Origin: Rosenbergiella metrosideri
GTDB lineage: Bacteria > Pseudomonadota > Gammaproteobacteria > Enterobacterales > Enterobacteriaceae
Assembly (NCBI RefSeq): GCF_022602565.1
Contig: NZ_JALBCV010000010.1
Coordinates: 46,053-110,052 of the forward strand
Direction: 5' to 3'
DNA: 64,000 nucleotides
Made by a program: the position numbers and the translations under genes. The notes under the pieces are model-generated. The model saw only the letters and a program-made list of their open reading frames with translations. It made no database searches and had not been told where the DNA came from. The first letter of the stretch is position 1, and each line of letters begins with the position of its first letter. Below, piece after piece: positions 1 through 9,917 of this stretch.

Positions 1-2
1 AG

Positions 3-536
3 TCACCGCTGCCACAGGCTATTCAGTCGATTACGCTTAATAACCTCAGTGTGGAAAATGGCCTCTTCATTGATATTAACCCCGACTTTCCTTTCCAGAT
101 GACCGCCGCTCATATTACGGGGAGTCAGCTACAGATCGCCCAACAGCACCATTGGGGGCTTTGGAAGGGCGAGGCAGAATACTATGCCGCCGCCGCAACC
201 TTTAATCGCCAAGATATTCGGGCGCTCTGGTTCAAAGTCAGTGCGACCCCTGACGAATTAAGTGTGCGAGATATAAAGGGATTGATACAGGAGGGGCCGA
301 TGATCGGCAACTTGGCGATATCCCAATCACCGACGCACCCTTTTACCCTCTCACTTCAGGGAGAAAGAGTGCCTTACGAGGCTTTCACGCATTGGTTCTG
401 GCCACGTCCTTTGTCCGGACAAGGCAACTTTAGTGTCAAACTTAAGGGTAATCTGCCTTCGCTCACTGCATCACCCTCTTCATTACAGGGAACCTTTACT
501 ACGCCGACCTTTAGCCAGCAAGTCGGATCGGAATGA
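3..536 (+). CDS. AsmA-like / intermembrane-transport family protein, C-terminal part (cut by window edge)
   Basis: The frame is open from the left edge to a TGA at 534-536, so only about the last 177 residues of a longer protein are present. They show the repetitive beta-strand character of AsmA/YdbH-type envelope proteins, with alternating hydrophobic residues and short phrases such as NNLSVENGLF and GQGNFSVKLKGNLPSL, and no catalytic motif. Such proteins are anchored in the inner membrane and span the periplasm. A GTG at 51 is in frame but lies inside the reading frame and is unlikely to be the start. The gene is convergent with yiiD. The family call rests on style rather than a diagnostic motif, so it is tentative. 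Confidence 0.5.
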   Translation, partial: SPLPQAIQSITLNNLSVENGLFIDINPDFPFQMTAAHITGSQLQIAQQHHWGLWKGEAEYYAAAATFNRQDIRALWFKVSATPDELSVRDIKGLIQEGPMIGNLAISQSPTHPFTLSLQGERVPYEAFTHWFWPRPLSGQGNFSVKLKGNLPSLTASPSSLQGTFTTPTFSQQVGSE

Positions 537-542
537 GGAGTC

Positions 543-567
543 GGGTGATAAGCGAGGCTTATCACCC
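543..567. terminator. Hairpin between convergent genes
   Basis: A perfect 11-bp inverted repeat (GGGTGATAAGC / GCTTATCACCC) with a 3-nt loop lies 7 nt after the AsmA-like stop codon and 12 nt before the end of yiiD. No T-run follows on either strand, so it may stop RNA polymerase weakly in both directions or protect 3' ends. Confidence 0.5.
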
Positions 568-578
568 ATCCTAACGTA

Positions 579-1520
579 TTAGTGAGGCGCTGAGCCGCCC
601 TGTTCCAAGGGTTTCTCAGCTTCCGCTGGCAATACAAGATATACCCCTTGAAACACCGCTCCTTGATGATGCTCATCACTTAAGGTCACGTCTAAACTCA
701 CCCTCGCCTTACGGCCACAAGCAAGACGATCTAAATCACCTTTTAGCGACCCCAAATCGGCACTGGCCGTTGGCCGGCCCTGTAAGGGGTGACTGTAGCG
801 AATATGGGCATCTGCCAACACGATGGTCCCACCCAATTTTCGCTCCCGGAGCAGTAACCAAATCAGTCCCCAGCCGGTCAAGGTGGCCAAGGAAAATTGG
901 CTGCCGGCAAACAGCGTATGGTGGGGATTTTGGTTACCGGTTTCCGGCATGGTCGTCATAAACTTCTGGCCGGTATATTGCTGGATACGCACCCCCATTT
1001 TTTCACTTAAGGGAATATGCTGATACCAAGCCTGCTGTAACTGCTCACACCAATCAGCGCGATGAAGAATATCATCCATTGACGCCATCGGTTTAATCAT
1101 CAAAAAGTGGCGAATCCGAGTGGTTTGCGAAGCGGTGACTCGACCTTGATTGATATAACCCAGCTGAGCAAAAAACTCGACGGCATCCTCCCGCGCGCTG
1201 CACGTCACTCGCTTAACCCCTTCTTGTCGTGCGACAGACTCTAAGGTCATAATCAATAGTCGGCCCAGTCCCTTACCACGTAGTTCCGGGGAGACTGCGA
1301 GAAACCTTATAGACGCTTCGTTATCGCCACTGATAGAGAGCCGTCCAACGCCCACCACGCGATTCTGATCATCAACGAGCATTTGGTGATGCGCCGTGGT
1401 ATCCCAAGCATCCTGCTCTGAACCCGGCGGCTGATTTAACGGCTTGCGTAGCATCTGCCAACGAAACTGGAAATACTCGGCAAGATCACTGTCGGTTTCA
1501 GGAACGCGTAATTGATACAT
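579..1520 (-). CDS. yiiD: YiiD: GNAT acetyltransferase fused to hotdog-fold thioesterase-like domain
   Basis: A 313-residue protein, close to E. coli YiiD (329 aa). Residues about 1-145 form a GNAT domain with the acetyl-CoA loop signature RGKGLGRLL near residues 81-89. Residues about 160-300 match the YiiD_C hotdog domain; the segment [19 protein letters not shown] is typical of that fold. The C-terminal domain of this family has been linked to malonyl-ACP decarboxylation and fatty acid initiation in E. coli; I infer the same here. A good ribosome site (GGAGGG, 8 nt spacing) supports the ATG at 1520. It is the last gene of the yihX-yihY-dtd-yiiD unit, 15 nt after dtd, the same order as in E. 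coli. Confidence 0.9.
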   Translation of the reverse strand: MYQLRVPETDSDLAEYFQFRWQMLRKPLNQPPGSEQDAWDTTAHHQMLVDDQNRVVGVGRLSISGDNEASIRFLAVSPELRGKGLGRLLIMTLESVARQEGVKRVTCSAREDAVEFFAQLGYINQGRVTASQTTRIRHFLMIKPMASMDDILHRADWCEQLQQAWYQHIPLSEKMGVRIQQYTGQKFMTTMPETGNQNPHHTLFAGSQFSLATLTGWGLIWLLLRERKLGGTIVLADAHIRYSHPLQGRPTASADLGSLKGDLDRLACGRKARVSLDVTLSDEHHQGAVFQGVYLVLPAEAEKPLEQGGSAPH

Positions 1521-1535
1521 TTATTTGCTCCCTCC

Positions 1536-1973
1536 TCAACACTGAAGCCAGAAAGTGACAGGACCATCATTCGTTAGCGTCACTTGCATGTCTGCAGCAA
1601 ACTGTCCATTTTCTGTGTTAATACCCAGTTCTCGGCAATAGTTGCTAAAAAAATGGTACAACTCACGCGCGCTGTCGGGGGAGGCGCCTTTGGAAAAAGA
1701 GGGACGCATCCCTTTCTGGGTATCGGCGGCAAGGGTAAACTGTGAAACGACCAACAACTCCCCTTCGGCTTGCTGTAGGTTAAGGTTCATCTTCCCTTGA
1801 TCATCGCTAAATACCCGGTAGTTCACTACTTTTTCGGCTAACTTACGCGCCGTCGCCTCATCATCATCCTTCTCGACACCGAGCAGGACAAGAAGACCGC
1901 TCGCGATCTTACCGACCACGCTTCCCTCAACACTGACTTGAGCTGCTGAAACACGTTGAATTAATGCAATCAT
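1536..1973 (-). CDS. dtd: D-aminoacyl-tRNA deacylase
   Basis: A 145-residue cytoplasmic enzyme, the usual length for the family. It hydrolyses D-amino acids (and glycine mischarged on tRNA-Ala) from tRNA, a chirality proofreading step. The two signature segments are present: SQFTLAAD...KGMRPSF at residues 77-94 and the GP cis-Pro motif [10 protein letters not shown] near the C terminus (about 135-144). The ATG overlaps the yihY stop codon as ATGA, indicating translational coupling. Gene order is as in E. coli. Confidence 0.95.
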   Translation of the reverse strand: MIALIQRVSAAQVSVEGSVVGKIASGLLVLLGVEKDDDEATARKLAEKVVNYRVFSDDQGKMNLNLQQAEGELLVVSQFTLAADTQKGMRPSFSKGASPDSARELYHFFSNYCRELGINTENGQFAADMQVTLTNDGPVTFWLQC

Positions 1974-2827
1974 GAGATATCCGCTTCTTGTTGACGCTGA
2001 CGACGAAGTTTACGGTAGTGTTCAAGCGAGACAGTAATCTCTGCACCCAGTAACACGATACACCACGTCCAGTAAACCCATAGAAAGAGCATGGGAATAA
2101 CGGCAAGCACACCATAAATAAGCTGATAAGCAGGGAACATCGTCACGTACAGCGTGAAAACTTTTTTGCCAATCTCGAATAATACACCGGCAACTAACGC
2201 GCCAATCAGCGCATCCTTACCCGCCACATTACAGGTAGGTACCACGCTAAACAGTAGCCAGAAGGCTAGCCACGAGAGAAGTAAGGGAAAACTTCGCAGC
2301 ACTAACTGAACGATCTCGCTAATGCCGGGCATATTCAGCCACTGCGGTGAGAGCAAGTAGGAACTCAGCACAATACTCGCTCCAGCGAGTAATGGCCCCA
2401 GAGTTAGGATCATCCAGTACACGGCAAACGAAAATACTAAGGGCCGCTTACGCGAGCTTCGCCAGATGCTGTTCAACGCGCTATCGATGGAGAACATTAA
2501 CAGCAGCGACGTAAAAATAAGGCCTATCGCGCCAAACACCGTCATACGATGGACATTCACGACAAAGCGGTCGATATACTCTTCAATCACGTTACCCGTG
2601 GTGGGAACAAAGTTTCGGAAAATAAAATGTCGGATCTCACCACTGATATCGTTGAAAACCGGGAACGCTGAAAAGATAGCGAAAATCACCGTCACAAAGG
2701 GGACTAACCCGAGTAATGAAACAAAGGTAAGGTTTCCCGCCTGTACCGTCATGTTATCGTCGTTAATTCGCCGCCAAAGTACACCCAGCCAGCGAAGGAA
2801 TGAACGTGTCCTGAGTTTAACCCGCAT
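1970..2827 (-). CDS. yihY: YihY/BrkB-family inner membrane protein
   Basis: A 285-residue polytopic membrane protein (E. coli YihY is 290 aa), once called ribonuclease BN in error. About six hydrophobic helices are visible, including [20 protein letters not shown] near residue 35, a helix near 100-115, and [19 protein letters not shown] near 205. The basic N terminus (residues 1-20, [13 protein letters not shown]) faces the cytoplasm. Function in E. coli is not established. It starts 15 nt after yihX and its stop overlaps the dtd start by 4 nt. Confidence 0.93.
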   Translation of the reverse strand: MRVKLRTRSFLRWLGVLWRRINDDNMTVQAGNLTFVSLLGLVPFVTVIFAIFSAFPVFNDISGEIRHFIFRNFVPTTGNVIEEYIDRFVVNVHRMTVFGAIGLIFTSLLLMFSIDSALNSIWRSSRKRPLVFSFAVYWMILTLGPLLAGASIVLSSYLLSPQWLNMPGISEIVQLVLRSFPLLLSWLAFWLLFSVVPTCNVAGKDALIGALVAGVLFEIGKKVFTLYVTMFPAYQLIYGVLAVIPMLFLWVYWTWCIVLLGAEITVSLEHYRKLRRQRQQEADIS

Positions 2828-2842
2828 AGATAATTTGCTTCC

Positions 2843-3448
2843 CTACGAAAAATTACTAGTACCTTGAATTGCCGCTTCTAACCCTTCAACGTCTTGGTAA
2901 AGATGAGTGTTGATCCCTAACTGTGTTGCCGCTTCAATATTTTCAAAGAGGTCATCAACAAAGAACGCTTGCTCGGGGGCAACGCCCTCTTCAGTCAGCA
3001 CATGGTGGAAAATAGCCGTATCCGGTTTACGTAGCCCAATACGATGCGAGAAATAGCATTGGTCGGCTACCGCGAGTAACTCAGGATGCTGCTGCGCCAA
3101 AAATTCAGTATGAATTTGATTGGTATTAGAAAGGAGAACGACGCGATATCCCTCTGCACGCAGTTGCTGGATAAGCGTTAGAACGGCTTTATTCACCCCA
3201 GTGAAAATCGCTTGCCAGCCGCTTACAAATTGTGGATAGCTGAGGTTGATCGCTAACTCGTCACACAGTGCCTCAGCAAATTGTTCATCTGATATCTCTC
3301 CCCTCTCATGGCGCTCAACCTGAGGGCCGAGTTGGAAGTGTTGTTGAACATGCGCAAGCGGAGTACCACTTAGATTACTCCAGACGCCTAAAGCACGGGT
3401 GAAGTCGAGATTAACGATAACGTTTCCCAAATCGAAAATATATAACAT
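2843..3448 (-). CDS. yihX: HAD-superfamily phosphatase YihX
   Basis: A 201-residue HAD-fold phosphatase (E. coli 199 aa), reported in E. coli to release glucose from alpha-D-glucose-1-phosphate. Motif I FDLGNVIVN with the nucleophilic aspartate is at residues 5-13 (the usual DxD is DLG here, as in the family), motif II LLSNT at about 105-109, the lysine of motif III in LRKPD near 139-143, and motif IV FVDD near 163-166. It is the first gene of the minus-strand operon running to yiiD. The ATG has a GAGAGG ribosome site. Confidence 0.92.
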   Translation of the reverse strand: MLYIFDLGNVIVNLDFTRALGVWSNLSGTPLAHVQQHFQLGPQVERHERGEISDEQFAEALCDELAINLSYPQFVSGWQAIFTGVNKAVLTLIQQLRAEGYRVVLLSNTNQIHTEFLAQQHPELLAVADQCYFSHRIGLRKPDTAIFHHVLTEEGVAPEQAFFVDDLFENIEAATQLGINTHLYQDVEGLEAAIQGTSNFS

Positions 3449-3567
3449 GGCCTCTCTCCCGTAATTTTACTTATCTACACTATAAAGCCGACCTCCTCAT
3501 TCTACCAATCGAGTTTTGAAAATTGAGCGAGTTTTGCGCACAGCCTTCAGTAGGCTAGAGGCAAGGC

Positions 3568-3605
3568 AAAAAAAAACCTGAACCAGAAGAGTCTGGTTCA
3601 GGTTT
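3568..3605 (-). terminator. Rho-independent terminator of typA
   Basis: A perfect 14-bp stem (3574-3587 with 3592-3605) with loop AGAG, followed on the minus strand by a run of nine U (the A-tract at 3568-3576). It lies 25 nt beyond the typA stop codon. Confidence 0.93.
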
Positions 3606-3629
3606 AGCTTAATACTCAGAAAATGAGAA

Positions 3630-5453
3630 TTAAGACTCTTTACCGCCACGCGATGCACGTTTACGGTCATTTTCAGTTAAATGACGCTTACGGATACGGA
3701 CAGAGACTGGCGTTACTTCAACTAATTCGTCGTCATCGATGAATTCAAGCGCTTGCTCAAGGCTCATTTTGATCGCTGGAACCAGTGTAGTCGCTTCATC
3801 AGTCCCTGACGCACGCATGTTAGTCAGTTTCTTACCGGTTAAGCAGTTAACGGTCAGGTCGTTAGAACGTGAGTGAATACCGATGATTTGGCCTTCATAC
3901 ACTTCCGCACCGTGACCTAAGAATAACTTACCGCGGTCTTGCAGGCTGTACAGAGCAAACGCAACAGCTTTACCTTGACCGTTAGAAATCAATACACCGT
4001 TTTGACGTTGGCCAACTTCACCTGGACGCATATCGTCGTAGTGACTGAAGGTTGAGTACAGTAAACCTGTACCTGAAGTCATGGTCATGAATTCGTTACG
4101 GAAACCGATCAATCCACGGCTTGGGATAACATAGTCTAAACGTACGCGGCCTTTACCATCTGGATCCATGTTTTTCATGTCGCCTTTACGCTCACCCATA
4201 GCTTGCATCACAGAACCTTGGTGCTGTTCTTCGATATCAAGGGTCACGTTTTCATATGGCTCTTGTTTACGTCCATCAATTTGACGGAAGATAACTTTAG
4301 GACGAGAGACTGCCATCTCGAAGCCTTCACGACGCATGTTTTCGATCAGTACCGATAGGTGGAGTTCACCACGGCCTGAAACACGGAACGCATCAGCATC
4401 TTCAGTTTCTTCAACGCGTAAAGCAACGTTGTGGACTAGCTCTTTCTTCAGGCGGTCAAGGATTTGACGTGAAGTCACGTACTTACCTTCTTTACCACAG
4501 AATGGAGAGGTGTTTACACAGAAGAACATGCTAACAGTAGGCTCATCAACGCTCAGCGCTGGCAGGGCTTCAACTTTCTGAGTATCACAAATCGTGTCAG
4601 AAATGTTCAGTTCACCTAAACCAGTGATTGCAATAATATCACCCGCTTCCGCTAAATCAGATTCGATACGCTCAAGACCTAAATGGCCCAGTACTTTACC
4701 GACTTTACCGTTACGTGTTTTACCTTCGCTATCGATGACCGTAACCTGTTGGTTAGGTTTGATTTTACCGCGCTTGATACGGCCGATACCGATAACACCT
4801 AAGTAATTGTTGTAATCAAGTTGCGAAATCTGCATTTGCAGCGAGCCATCTTGATCAACATTAGGCGCAGGAACGTGTTTTACGATCGCTTCGTACAGTG
4901 GCGTCATGTCTTCAGCCATGTCTGCGTGATCGTCGCCCGCAATCCCTTGGATTGCAGAAGCGTAGATAATTGGGAAATCTAATTGCTCATCTGTCGCGTC
5001 TAAGTTGACGAACAGATCGAAGACTTGGTCAACCACCCAATCAGGACGTGCGCCCGGACGGTCAATTTTGTTGATAACAACAATTGGTTTTAGACCATGA
5101 GCAAACGCTTTCTTAGTCACGAAACGGGTCTGTGGCATAGGACCATCAATCGCATCAACGACTAACAGTACGGAATCAACCATAGACATAACACGTTCAA
5201 CTTCACCACCGAAGTCGGCGTGTCCCGGGGTATCAACGATGTTGATACGGTAATCATTCCACTTAATAGCGGTGTTTTTTGCGAGGATAGTAATTCCACG
5301 CTCTTTCTCCAGGTCATTGGAGTCCATCACACGCTCAGTCGCTTCAGTACGCTCGTCAAAGGTACCGGACTGTTGTAAAAGTTTGTCGACTAGGGTGGTT
5401 TTTCCATGGTCAACGTGCGCGATGATGGCGATATTACGCAATTTTTCGATCAC
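3630..5453 (-). CDS. typA: Ribosome-associated GTPase BipA/TypA
   Basis: A 607-residue translational GTPase (E. coli 607 aa) that binds the ribosome and is needed for 50S assembly at low temperature and for stress adaptation. The G1 loop HVDHGKTT is at residues 13-20, G2 ERGITI and G3 [16 protein letters not shown] follow, and G4 is NKID near 128-131. An elongation-factor G type C-terminal half with the BipA-specific end [19 protein letters not shown] is intact. The start is GTG at 5453 with GAGG 7 nt upstream. The gene diverges from glnA, as in E. coli, and ends at a strong terminator. Confidence 0.97.
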   Translation of the reverse strand: MIEKLRNIAIIAHVDHGKTTLVDKLLQQSGTFDERTEATERVMDSNDLEKERGITILAKNTAIKWNDYRINIVDTPGHADFGGEVERVMSMVDSVLLVVDAIDGPMPQTRFVTKKAFAHGLKPIVVINKIDRPGARPDWVVDQVFDLFVNLDATDEQLDFPIIYASAIQGIAGDDHADMAEDMTPLYEAIVKHVPAPNVDQDGSLQMQISQLDYNNYLGVIGIGRIKRGKIKPNQQVTVIDSEGKTRNGKVGKVLGHLGLERIESDLAEAGDIIAITGLGELNISDTICDTQKVEALPALSVDEPTVSMFFCVNTSPFCGKEGKYVTSRQILDRLKKELVHNVALRVEETEDADAFRVSGRGELHLSVLIENMRREGFEMAVSRPKVIFRQIDGRKQEPYENVTLDIEEQHQGSVMQAMGERKGDMKNMDPDGKGRVRLDYVIPSRGLIGFRNEFMTMTSGTGLLYSTFSHYDDMRPGEVGQRQNGVLISNGQGKAVAFALYSLQDRGKLFLGHGAEVYEGQIIGIHSRSNDLTVNCLTGKKLTNMRASGTDEATTLVPAIKMSLEQALEFIDDDELVEVTPVSVRIRKRHLTENDRKRASRGGKES

Positions 5454-5621
5454 AGCTTTGCCTCAGGCATTAGAAATAGCGCGCTATTGTACACGGATTA
5501 GGCGAAAGACTGAACACGATCAGACGATTCACAGCCCTTTTATGCAGTTTTTTTTTATGACTCCGCTTTACCAGCTTTTTTTGTGCAATTTCAGTGCAAA
5601 ATGACTACTCTTTACCCATAA

Positions 5622-5638
5622 TGCACCATTATGGGTCA
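5622..5638 (+). promoter_or_regulatory. NtrC (GlnG) enhancer site 1 of glnA
   Basis: TGCACCATTATGGGTCA matches the NtrC consensus TGCACCAnnnTGGTGCA perfectly in the left half and with two mismatches in the right. Its centre lies about 143 bp upstream of the predicted glnAp2 start, near the -140 position of the E. coli site. Confidence 0.8.
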
Positions 5639-5654
5639 CTAAAGTTGACGGTAT

Positions 5655-5671
5655 TGTTCATTATTGGTGCA
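5655..5671 (+). promoter_or_regulatory. NtrC (GlnG) enhancer site 2 of glnA
   Basis: TGTTCATTATTGGTGCA has a perfect right half-site and a degenerate left half. Centre-to-centre distance to site 1 is 33 bp, about three helical turns, and its centre is about -110, close to the -108 site of E. coli. The pair forms the enhancer for cooperative NtrC-phosphate binding. Confidence 0.75.
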
Positions 5672-5745
5672 ATGCCCTGTAATACGACAACGGTGAGGGC
5701 GGGCCAAACTCGCCTCTGCTGGGTCTTTTCGGTGTTTTAGAAAAG

Positions 5746-5764
5746 TTGGCACGTTTTTCGCTTT
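5746..5764 (+). promoter_or_regulatory. Sigma-54 promoter glnAp2
   Basis: TTGGCACGTTTTTCGCTTT has the -24 GG and -12 GC elements at the right spacing and is nearly identical to the E. coli glnAp2 core as I recall it. Transcription would begin near 5773, leaving a leader of about 125 nt before glnA. Confidence 0.9.
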
Positions 5765-5898
5765 AAGAAAAATAAGCGAAAACGATAGCTAAAAAACGTT
5801 TTTAGGCGCTTGCCGGATTTCGGGTTAAAGGGGTGAGCCCTCGTAAGCATAATGCTTCCCATTTCCCCCACGATAATAGAGCTTTCAGGAGAGTAGAT

Positions 5899-7308
5899 AT
5901 GTCCGTTGAACACGTTCTCTCGTTGATGAACGAACATGAAGTCAAGTTTGTTGATCTGCGCTTTACAGACAGTAAAGGTAAAGAACAACACGTTACCATC
6001 CCTGCACATCAGGTGAATGAAGACTTCTTTGAAGAAGGTAAAATGTTCGATGGCTCATCCATCGGGGGTTGGAAAGGGATTAACGAATCAGACATGGTAC
6101 TGATGCCTGACGTAACCACCGCCGTCCTTGACCCATTTTTCGAAGATCCAACGCTAATCATCCGTTGTGATATTCTTGAGCCAGGCACTTTGCAAGGCTA
6201 TGATCGCGACCCTCGTTCGATCGCCAAACGCGCTGAAGATTTCTTACGTACCTCCGGTATCGCTGACACCGTCCTGTTTGGACCAGAACCAGAATTCTTC
6301 TTATTCGACGATATCCGTTTCGGTTCTTCTACTTCTGGCTCCCATGTTGCGATTGACGATATCGAAGCTGCATGGAACACCGGTAAAGAGTACGAAGGCG
6401 GTAACAAAGGCCACCGTCCTGGTTTAAAAGGCGGCTACTTCCCAGTACCACCGGTCGATTCTGCGCAAGACATCCGTTCAGCAATGTGTTTAACCATGGA
6501 GCAAATGGGCTTAGTGGTTGAAGCACACCACCATGAAGTGGCGACCGCAGGTCAAAACGAAGTGGCAACTCGCTTCAACACCATGGTGAAAAAAGCGGAC
6601 GAAATCCAGATCTATAAGTATGTGGTTCATAACGTTGCACACGTATACGGCAAAACCGCAACCTTTATGCCAAAACCCATATTTGGCGATAACGGTTCGG
6701 GTATGCACTGCCACATGTCTTTATCGAAAGATGGTAACAACCTGTTTGCCGGCGATAAGTACGGCGGTCTGTCTGATATCGCGCTTTACTACATTGGCGG
6801 TATCATCAAGCACGCAAAAGCGCTTAACGCCTTAACCAACCCAACCACCAACTCTTATAAGCGTTTGGTACCGGGTTATGAAGCTCCGGTTATGCTGGCT
6901 TACTCTGCCCGTAACCGTTCTGCCTCAATCCGTATTCCAGTTGTTGCTAGCCCTAAAGCGCGTCGTATCGAAGCACGCTTCCCTGATCCAGCGGCTAACC
7001 CATACTTAGCCTTTGCTGCGCTATTGATGGCAGGCCTAGACGGTGTGATTAACAAAATCCACCCTGGTGATGCGATGGATAAAAACCTCTATGATCTGCC
7101 TCCGGAAGAAGATGCAGAGATTCCAAAAGTAGCGGGTTCACTGGAAGAAGCGTTGAATGCCCTAAACGAAGACCGCGAGTTCCTGACCCGTGGCGGCGTA
7201 TTCACCGACGAAGCTATCGATGCTTACATCGAATTACGTAAAGCGGATAACGATCGCGTACGTATGACTCCACACCCGGTTGAATTTGAACTTTACTACA
7301 GCGTCTAA
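5899..7308 (+). CDS. glnA: Glutamine synthetase type I
   Basis: A 469-residue dodecameric enzyme (E. coli 469 aa) that makes glutamine from glutamate, ammonia and ATP. The ATG at 5899 gives [16 protein letters not shown] and has a GGAGAG ribosome site; the in-frame ATG at 5833 would add 22 residues unknown in the family. The Mg/ATP segments [22 protein letters not shown] and the flap [10 protein letters not shown] are intact, and the adenylylation tyrosine lies in NLYDLPPEE near residue 398, so GlnE control is expected. Expression is driven by the sigma-54 promoter and NtrC sites upstream. A terminator separates it from glnL, which would limit glnLG expression relative to glnA. Confidence 0.98.
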   Translation: MSVEHVLSLMNEHEVKFVDLRFTDSKGKEQHVTIPAHQVNEDFFEEGKMFDGSSIGGWKGINESDMVLMPDVTTAVLDPFFEDPTLIIRCDILEPGTLQGYDRDPRSIAKRAEDFLRTSGIADTVLFGPEPEFFLFDDIRFGSSTSGSHVAIDDIEAAWNTGKEYEGGNKGHRPGLKGGYFPVPPVDSAQDIRSAMCLTMEQMGLVVEAHHHEVATAGQNEVATRFNTMVKKADEIQIYKYVVHNVAHVYGKTATFMPKPIFGDNGSGMHCHMSLSKDGNNLFAGDKYGGLSDIALYYIGGIIKHAKALNALTNPTTNSYKRLVPGYEAPVMLAYSARNRSASIRIPVVASPKARRIEARFPDPAANPYLAFAALLMAGLDGVINKIHPGDAMDKNLYDLPPEEDAEIPKVAGSLEEALNALNEDREFLTRGGVFTDEAIDAYIELRKADNDRVRMTPHPVEFELYYSV

Positions 7309-7340
7309 TTTTCGTTTGTAGTGTGTTGCCGTGAAGTCTT

Positions 7341-7366
7341 AGCCCATCCTCGGATGGGCTTTTTTC
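7341..7366 (+). terminator. Terminator/attenuator between glnA and glnL
   Basis: AGCCCATCC / GGATGGGCT stem with a minimal loop followed by T6 (7360-7365). It sits between glnA and glnL, where E. coli also has a terminator that lets only part of the glnA transcripts into glnLG. Confidence 0.9.
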
Positions 7367-7409
7367 TCGGGTATCTTACCTGCGGGCCACCCCATTCTGG
7401 AGAGATGTA

Positions 7410-8459
7410 ATGCTTAGCAATACCGCCTCAGATGCCGTGCAGATCCTCAATTCATTGATCAACTGTGTCCTCGTTGTCGACCATGAATTAGTGATCCATT
7501 ATGCCAATCCCGCGGCGCAGCAATTACTCGCTCAGAGTTCACGTAAGCTGTTTGGAACTCCGCTTCCAGAGCTAACCGGGTATTTCTCCCTGAATGTTGA
7601 AGTGATGCACGAAAGCCTGAGTGTTGGACAAGGCTTTACCGATAGCGAAGTCACGCTTGTCGTAGATGGTCGAGCACATACGCTGGCACTGACTGCCCAG
7701 CCGTTACCTGACCAACAGATTCTCCTTGAGATGGCGCCAATGGATAATCAGCGCCGACTAAGCCAAGAGCAACTCCAGCATGCCCAGCAGATCGCTGCGC
7801 GTGATCTGGTTCGCGGGCTCGCCCACGAAATTAAAAATCCCTTAGGGGGATTGCGCGGAGCAGCTCAACTACTTTCCAAAGCTCTGCCCGATCCGGCATT
7901 AAAAGAATACACCAACGTGATTATCGAACAGGCAGACCGCCTGCGAAATCTCGTTGACCGTTTATTAGGTCCACAGCAGCCGGGTATGCATGTGATGCAA
8001 AATATCCATCAAGTGGCCGAACGCGTAGTGAAGCTGGTATCGATGGAATTACCGGATAATGTCACCTTAGTGCGTGACTACGATCCAAGTCTTCCTGAAC
8101 TACAGCATGATCCCGACCAAATCGAACAAGTTTTACTTAATATGGTGAGTAACGCGTTACAGGCGTTAGGCCGCGAGGGGGGGACGATCACGTTGCGTAC
8201 CCGTACCGCCTTTCAGCTAACGCTCCATGGCACACGTTATCGCTTAGTCGCACAAATCGATATTGAAGATGATGGACCGGGCATTCCGACTCACCTGCAT
8301 GACACCCTGTTTTACCCCATGGTCAGTGGCCGCGAAAACGGCACTGGATTGGGACTGTCGATTGCGCGTAGCTTGATCGATCAGCATTCGGGCAAAATCG
8401 AGTTCAAGAGTTGGCCGGGCCATACCGAATTTTCAATTTTTCTCCCTATTCGTCAGTGA
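7410..8459 (+). CDS. glnL: Nitrogen sensor histidine kinase NtrB
   Basis: A 349-residue cytoplasmic kinase/phosphatase, the same length as E. coli GlnL. An N-terminal PAS domain (about 5-115) is followed by the H-box [19 protein letters not shown] with the phosphorylated histidine near residue 139, then the N box [12 protein letters not shown]1 DDGPGIP and G2 GTGLGLSIA of the ATPase domain. It is controlled by PII and phosphorylates GlnG under nitrogen limitation. The ATG has GGAGAG 5-6 nt upstream. It is followed by glnG after 7 nt. Confidence 0.97.
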   Translation: MLSNTASDAVQILNSLINCVLVVDHELVIHYANPAAQQLLAQSSRKLFGTPLPELTGYFSLNVEVMHESLSVGQGFTDSEVTLVVDGRAHTLALTAQPLPDQQILLEMAPMDNQRRLSQEQLQHAQQIAARDLVRGLAHEIKNPLGGLRGAAQLLSKALPDPALKEYTNVIIEQADRLRNLVDRLLGPQQPGMHVMQNIHQVAERVVKLVSMELPDNVTLVRDYDPSLPELQHDPDQIEQVLLNMVSNALQALGREGGTITLRTRTAFQLTLHGTRYRLVAQIDIEDDGPGIPTHLHDTLFYPMVSGRENGTGLGLSIARSLIDQHSGKIEFKSWPGHTEFSIFLPIRQ

Positions 8460-8466
8460 GGTTTCT

Positions 8467-9882
8467 ATGCAACAAGGGATAGTTTGGATCGTCGATGACG
8501 ATAGTTCCATCCGCTGGGTGCTTGAACGCGCACTGACTGGCGCCGGATTGGTATGTACTGCCTTTGAAAGTAGCCACGACGTCTTAGATGCGTTAGCGAC
8601 CAAAACGCCGGATGTCTTGTTATCCGACATTCGTATGCCTGGTATGGATGGTTTGGGACTGCTCAAACAGATAAAAAAACGCCACCCCATGCTACCAGTG
8701 ATTATTATGACCGCGCATTCCGATCTCGATGCCGCCGTCAGCGCTTATCAGCAAGGCGCGTTTGATTACCTACCTAAACCTTTCGATATTGATGAGGCCG
8801 TCGCCCTGACCGAACGGGCGATCAGTCATTATCAAGAGCAACAACAACCGCGCCATCAACAAGAAGATGGTCCGACAACGGATATTATCGGTGAGGCACC
8901 TGCTATGCAGGACGTCTTCCGCATTATCGGTCGGCTATCACGCTCGTCCATCAGTGTCTTGATTAACGGTGAATCGGGTACCGGTAAAGAGTTAGTGGCC
9001 CATGCCCTACACCGCCATAGCCCGCGTGTGAAGGCTCCTTTTATTGCCTTAAATATGGCTGCTATCCCTAAAGACTTAATCGAATCGGAATTATTCGGCC
9101 ACGAAAAAGGGGCATTTACCGGTGCAGGACAAGTGCGACAAGGCCGCTTTGAACAAGCGGACGGCGGGACACTTTTCCTTGACGAGATTGGTGACATGCC
9201 CTTAGACGTACAGACTCGGCTGTTAAGGGTCTTGGCGGATGGCCAGTTCTATCGCGTTGGCGGTTATGCGCCGGTCAAGGTCGATGTGCGGATTATTGCC
9301 GCGACACACCAAAATCTTGAGCTACGAGTCCAAGAAGGTAAGTTTCGCGAAGACTTATTCCATCGACTCAATGTGATCCGTATCCATCTACCGCCGCTAC
9401 GTGAGCGCCGCGAAGATATTCCTCGCCTCGCGAACTACTTCCTACAAACGGCGGCACGCGAGCTAGGAGTCGAAACCAAAGTCTTGCACACTGATACCAT
9501 TAACGCCCTCACCCATATGACATGGCCAGGTAACGTTCGGCAATTAGAAAATACCTGTCGGTGGTTAACCGTAATGGCGGCGGGTCAAGAGGTATTATTA
9601 CAAGATTTGCCGCCCGAGCTGTTTGATAACACTGTCCCGCAGGAAAATAACAGCAGCCCATCGGTCCCTGAAAGTTGGTCTGGACTGCTTGCCCAGTGGG
9701 CGGAAAGAGCATTACGCTCCGGACATCAAGATTTACTGTCAGAGGCTCAGCCGGAAATGGAGCGGGTGCTACTCAACACCGCACTGCAACATACCCGCGG
9801 ACATAAACAAGAAGCCGCGCGCCTACTGGGTTGGGGCCGCAATACGCTGACGCGTAAATTGAAAGAGTTAGGAATGGAGTAG
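8467..9882 (+). CDS. glnG: Nitrogen response regulator NtrC, sigma-54 activator
   Basis: A 471-residue enhancer-binding protein (E. coli 469 aa). The receiver domain has DD at 11-12, the phospho-acceptor aspartate in LLSDIRMPGMDG near residue 54 and a lysine in LPKPF near 104. The AAA+ domain carries Walker A GESGTGKE, the sigma-54 contact loop GAFTGA, Walker B TLFLDEIGD, and arginine fingers in the LRERREDIPRL region. The C-terminal Fis-like helix-turn-helix (KQEAARLLGWGRNTLTRKL) binds sites such as those upstream of glnA. It forms an operon with glnL. Confidence 0.97.
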   Translation: MQQGIVWIVDDDSSIRWVLERALTGAGLVCTAFESSHDVLDALATKTPDVLLSDIRMPGMDGLGLLKQIKKRHPMLPVIIMTAHSDLDAAVSAYQQGAFDYLPKPFDIDEAVALTERAISHYQEQQQPRHQQEDGPTTDIIGEAPAMQDVFRIIGRLSRSSISVLINGESGTGKELVAHALHRHSPRVKAPFIALNMAAIPKDLIESELFGHEKGAFTGAGQVRQGRFEQADGGTLFLDEIGDMPLDVQTRLLRVLADGQFYRVGGYAPVKVDVRIIAATHQNLELRVQEGKFREDLFHRLNVIRIHLPPLRERREDIPRLANYFLQTAARELGVETKVLHTDTINALTHMTWPGNVRQLENTCRWLTVMAAGQEVLLQDLPPELFDNTVPQENNSSPSVPESWSGLLAQWAERALRSGHQDLLSEAQPEMERVLLNTALQHTRGHKQEAARLLGWGRNTLTRKLKELGME

Positions 9883-9885
9883 TAC

Positions 9886-9917
9886 TAATCGGGTCTAAGC
9901 ACGCTTAGGCCCGATTA
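9886..9917. terminator. Bidirectional hairpin between glnG and hemN
   Basis: A 15-bp inverted repeat (9886-9900 with 9903-9917, one G-U pair) occupies almost the whole gap between the convergent genes and includes the hemN stop codon. No long T-run is seen on either strand. Confidence 0.6.

Noticed and set aside
2466..2867. 133-codon open frame on plus opposite yihY
   Set aside because: Complement shadow of a conserved gene; no ribosome site and no family resemblance.
5584..5598. TGCA-N7-TGCA palindrome as a third NtrC site
   Set aside because: The spacing is two bases short of the NtrC consensus and it lies outside the two-site enhancer geometry.
5833..5898. N-terminal extension of glnA by 22 residues
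   Set aside because: The family starts at [10 protein letters not shown] and the ribosome site precedes 5899; the extension lies in the leader behind the sigma-54 promoter.
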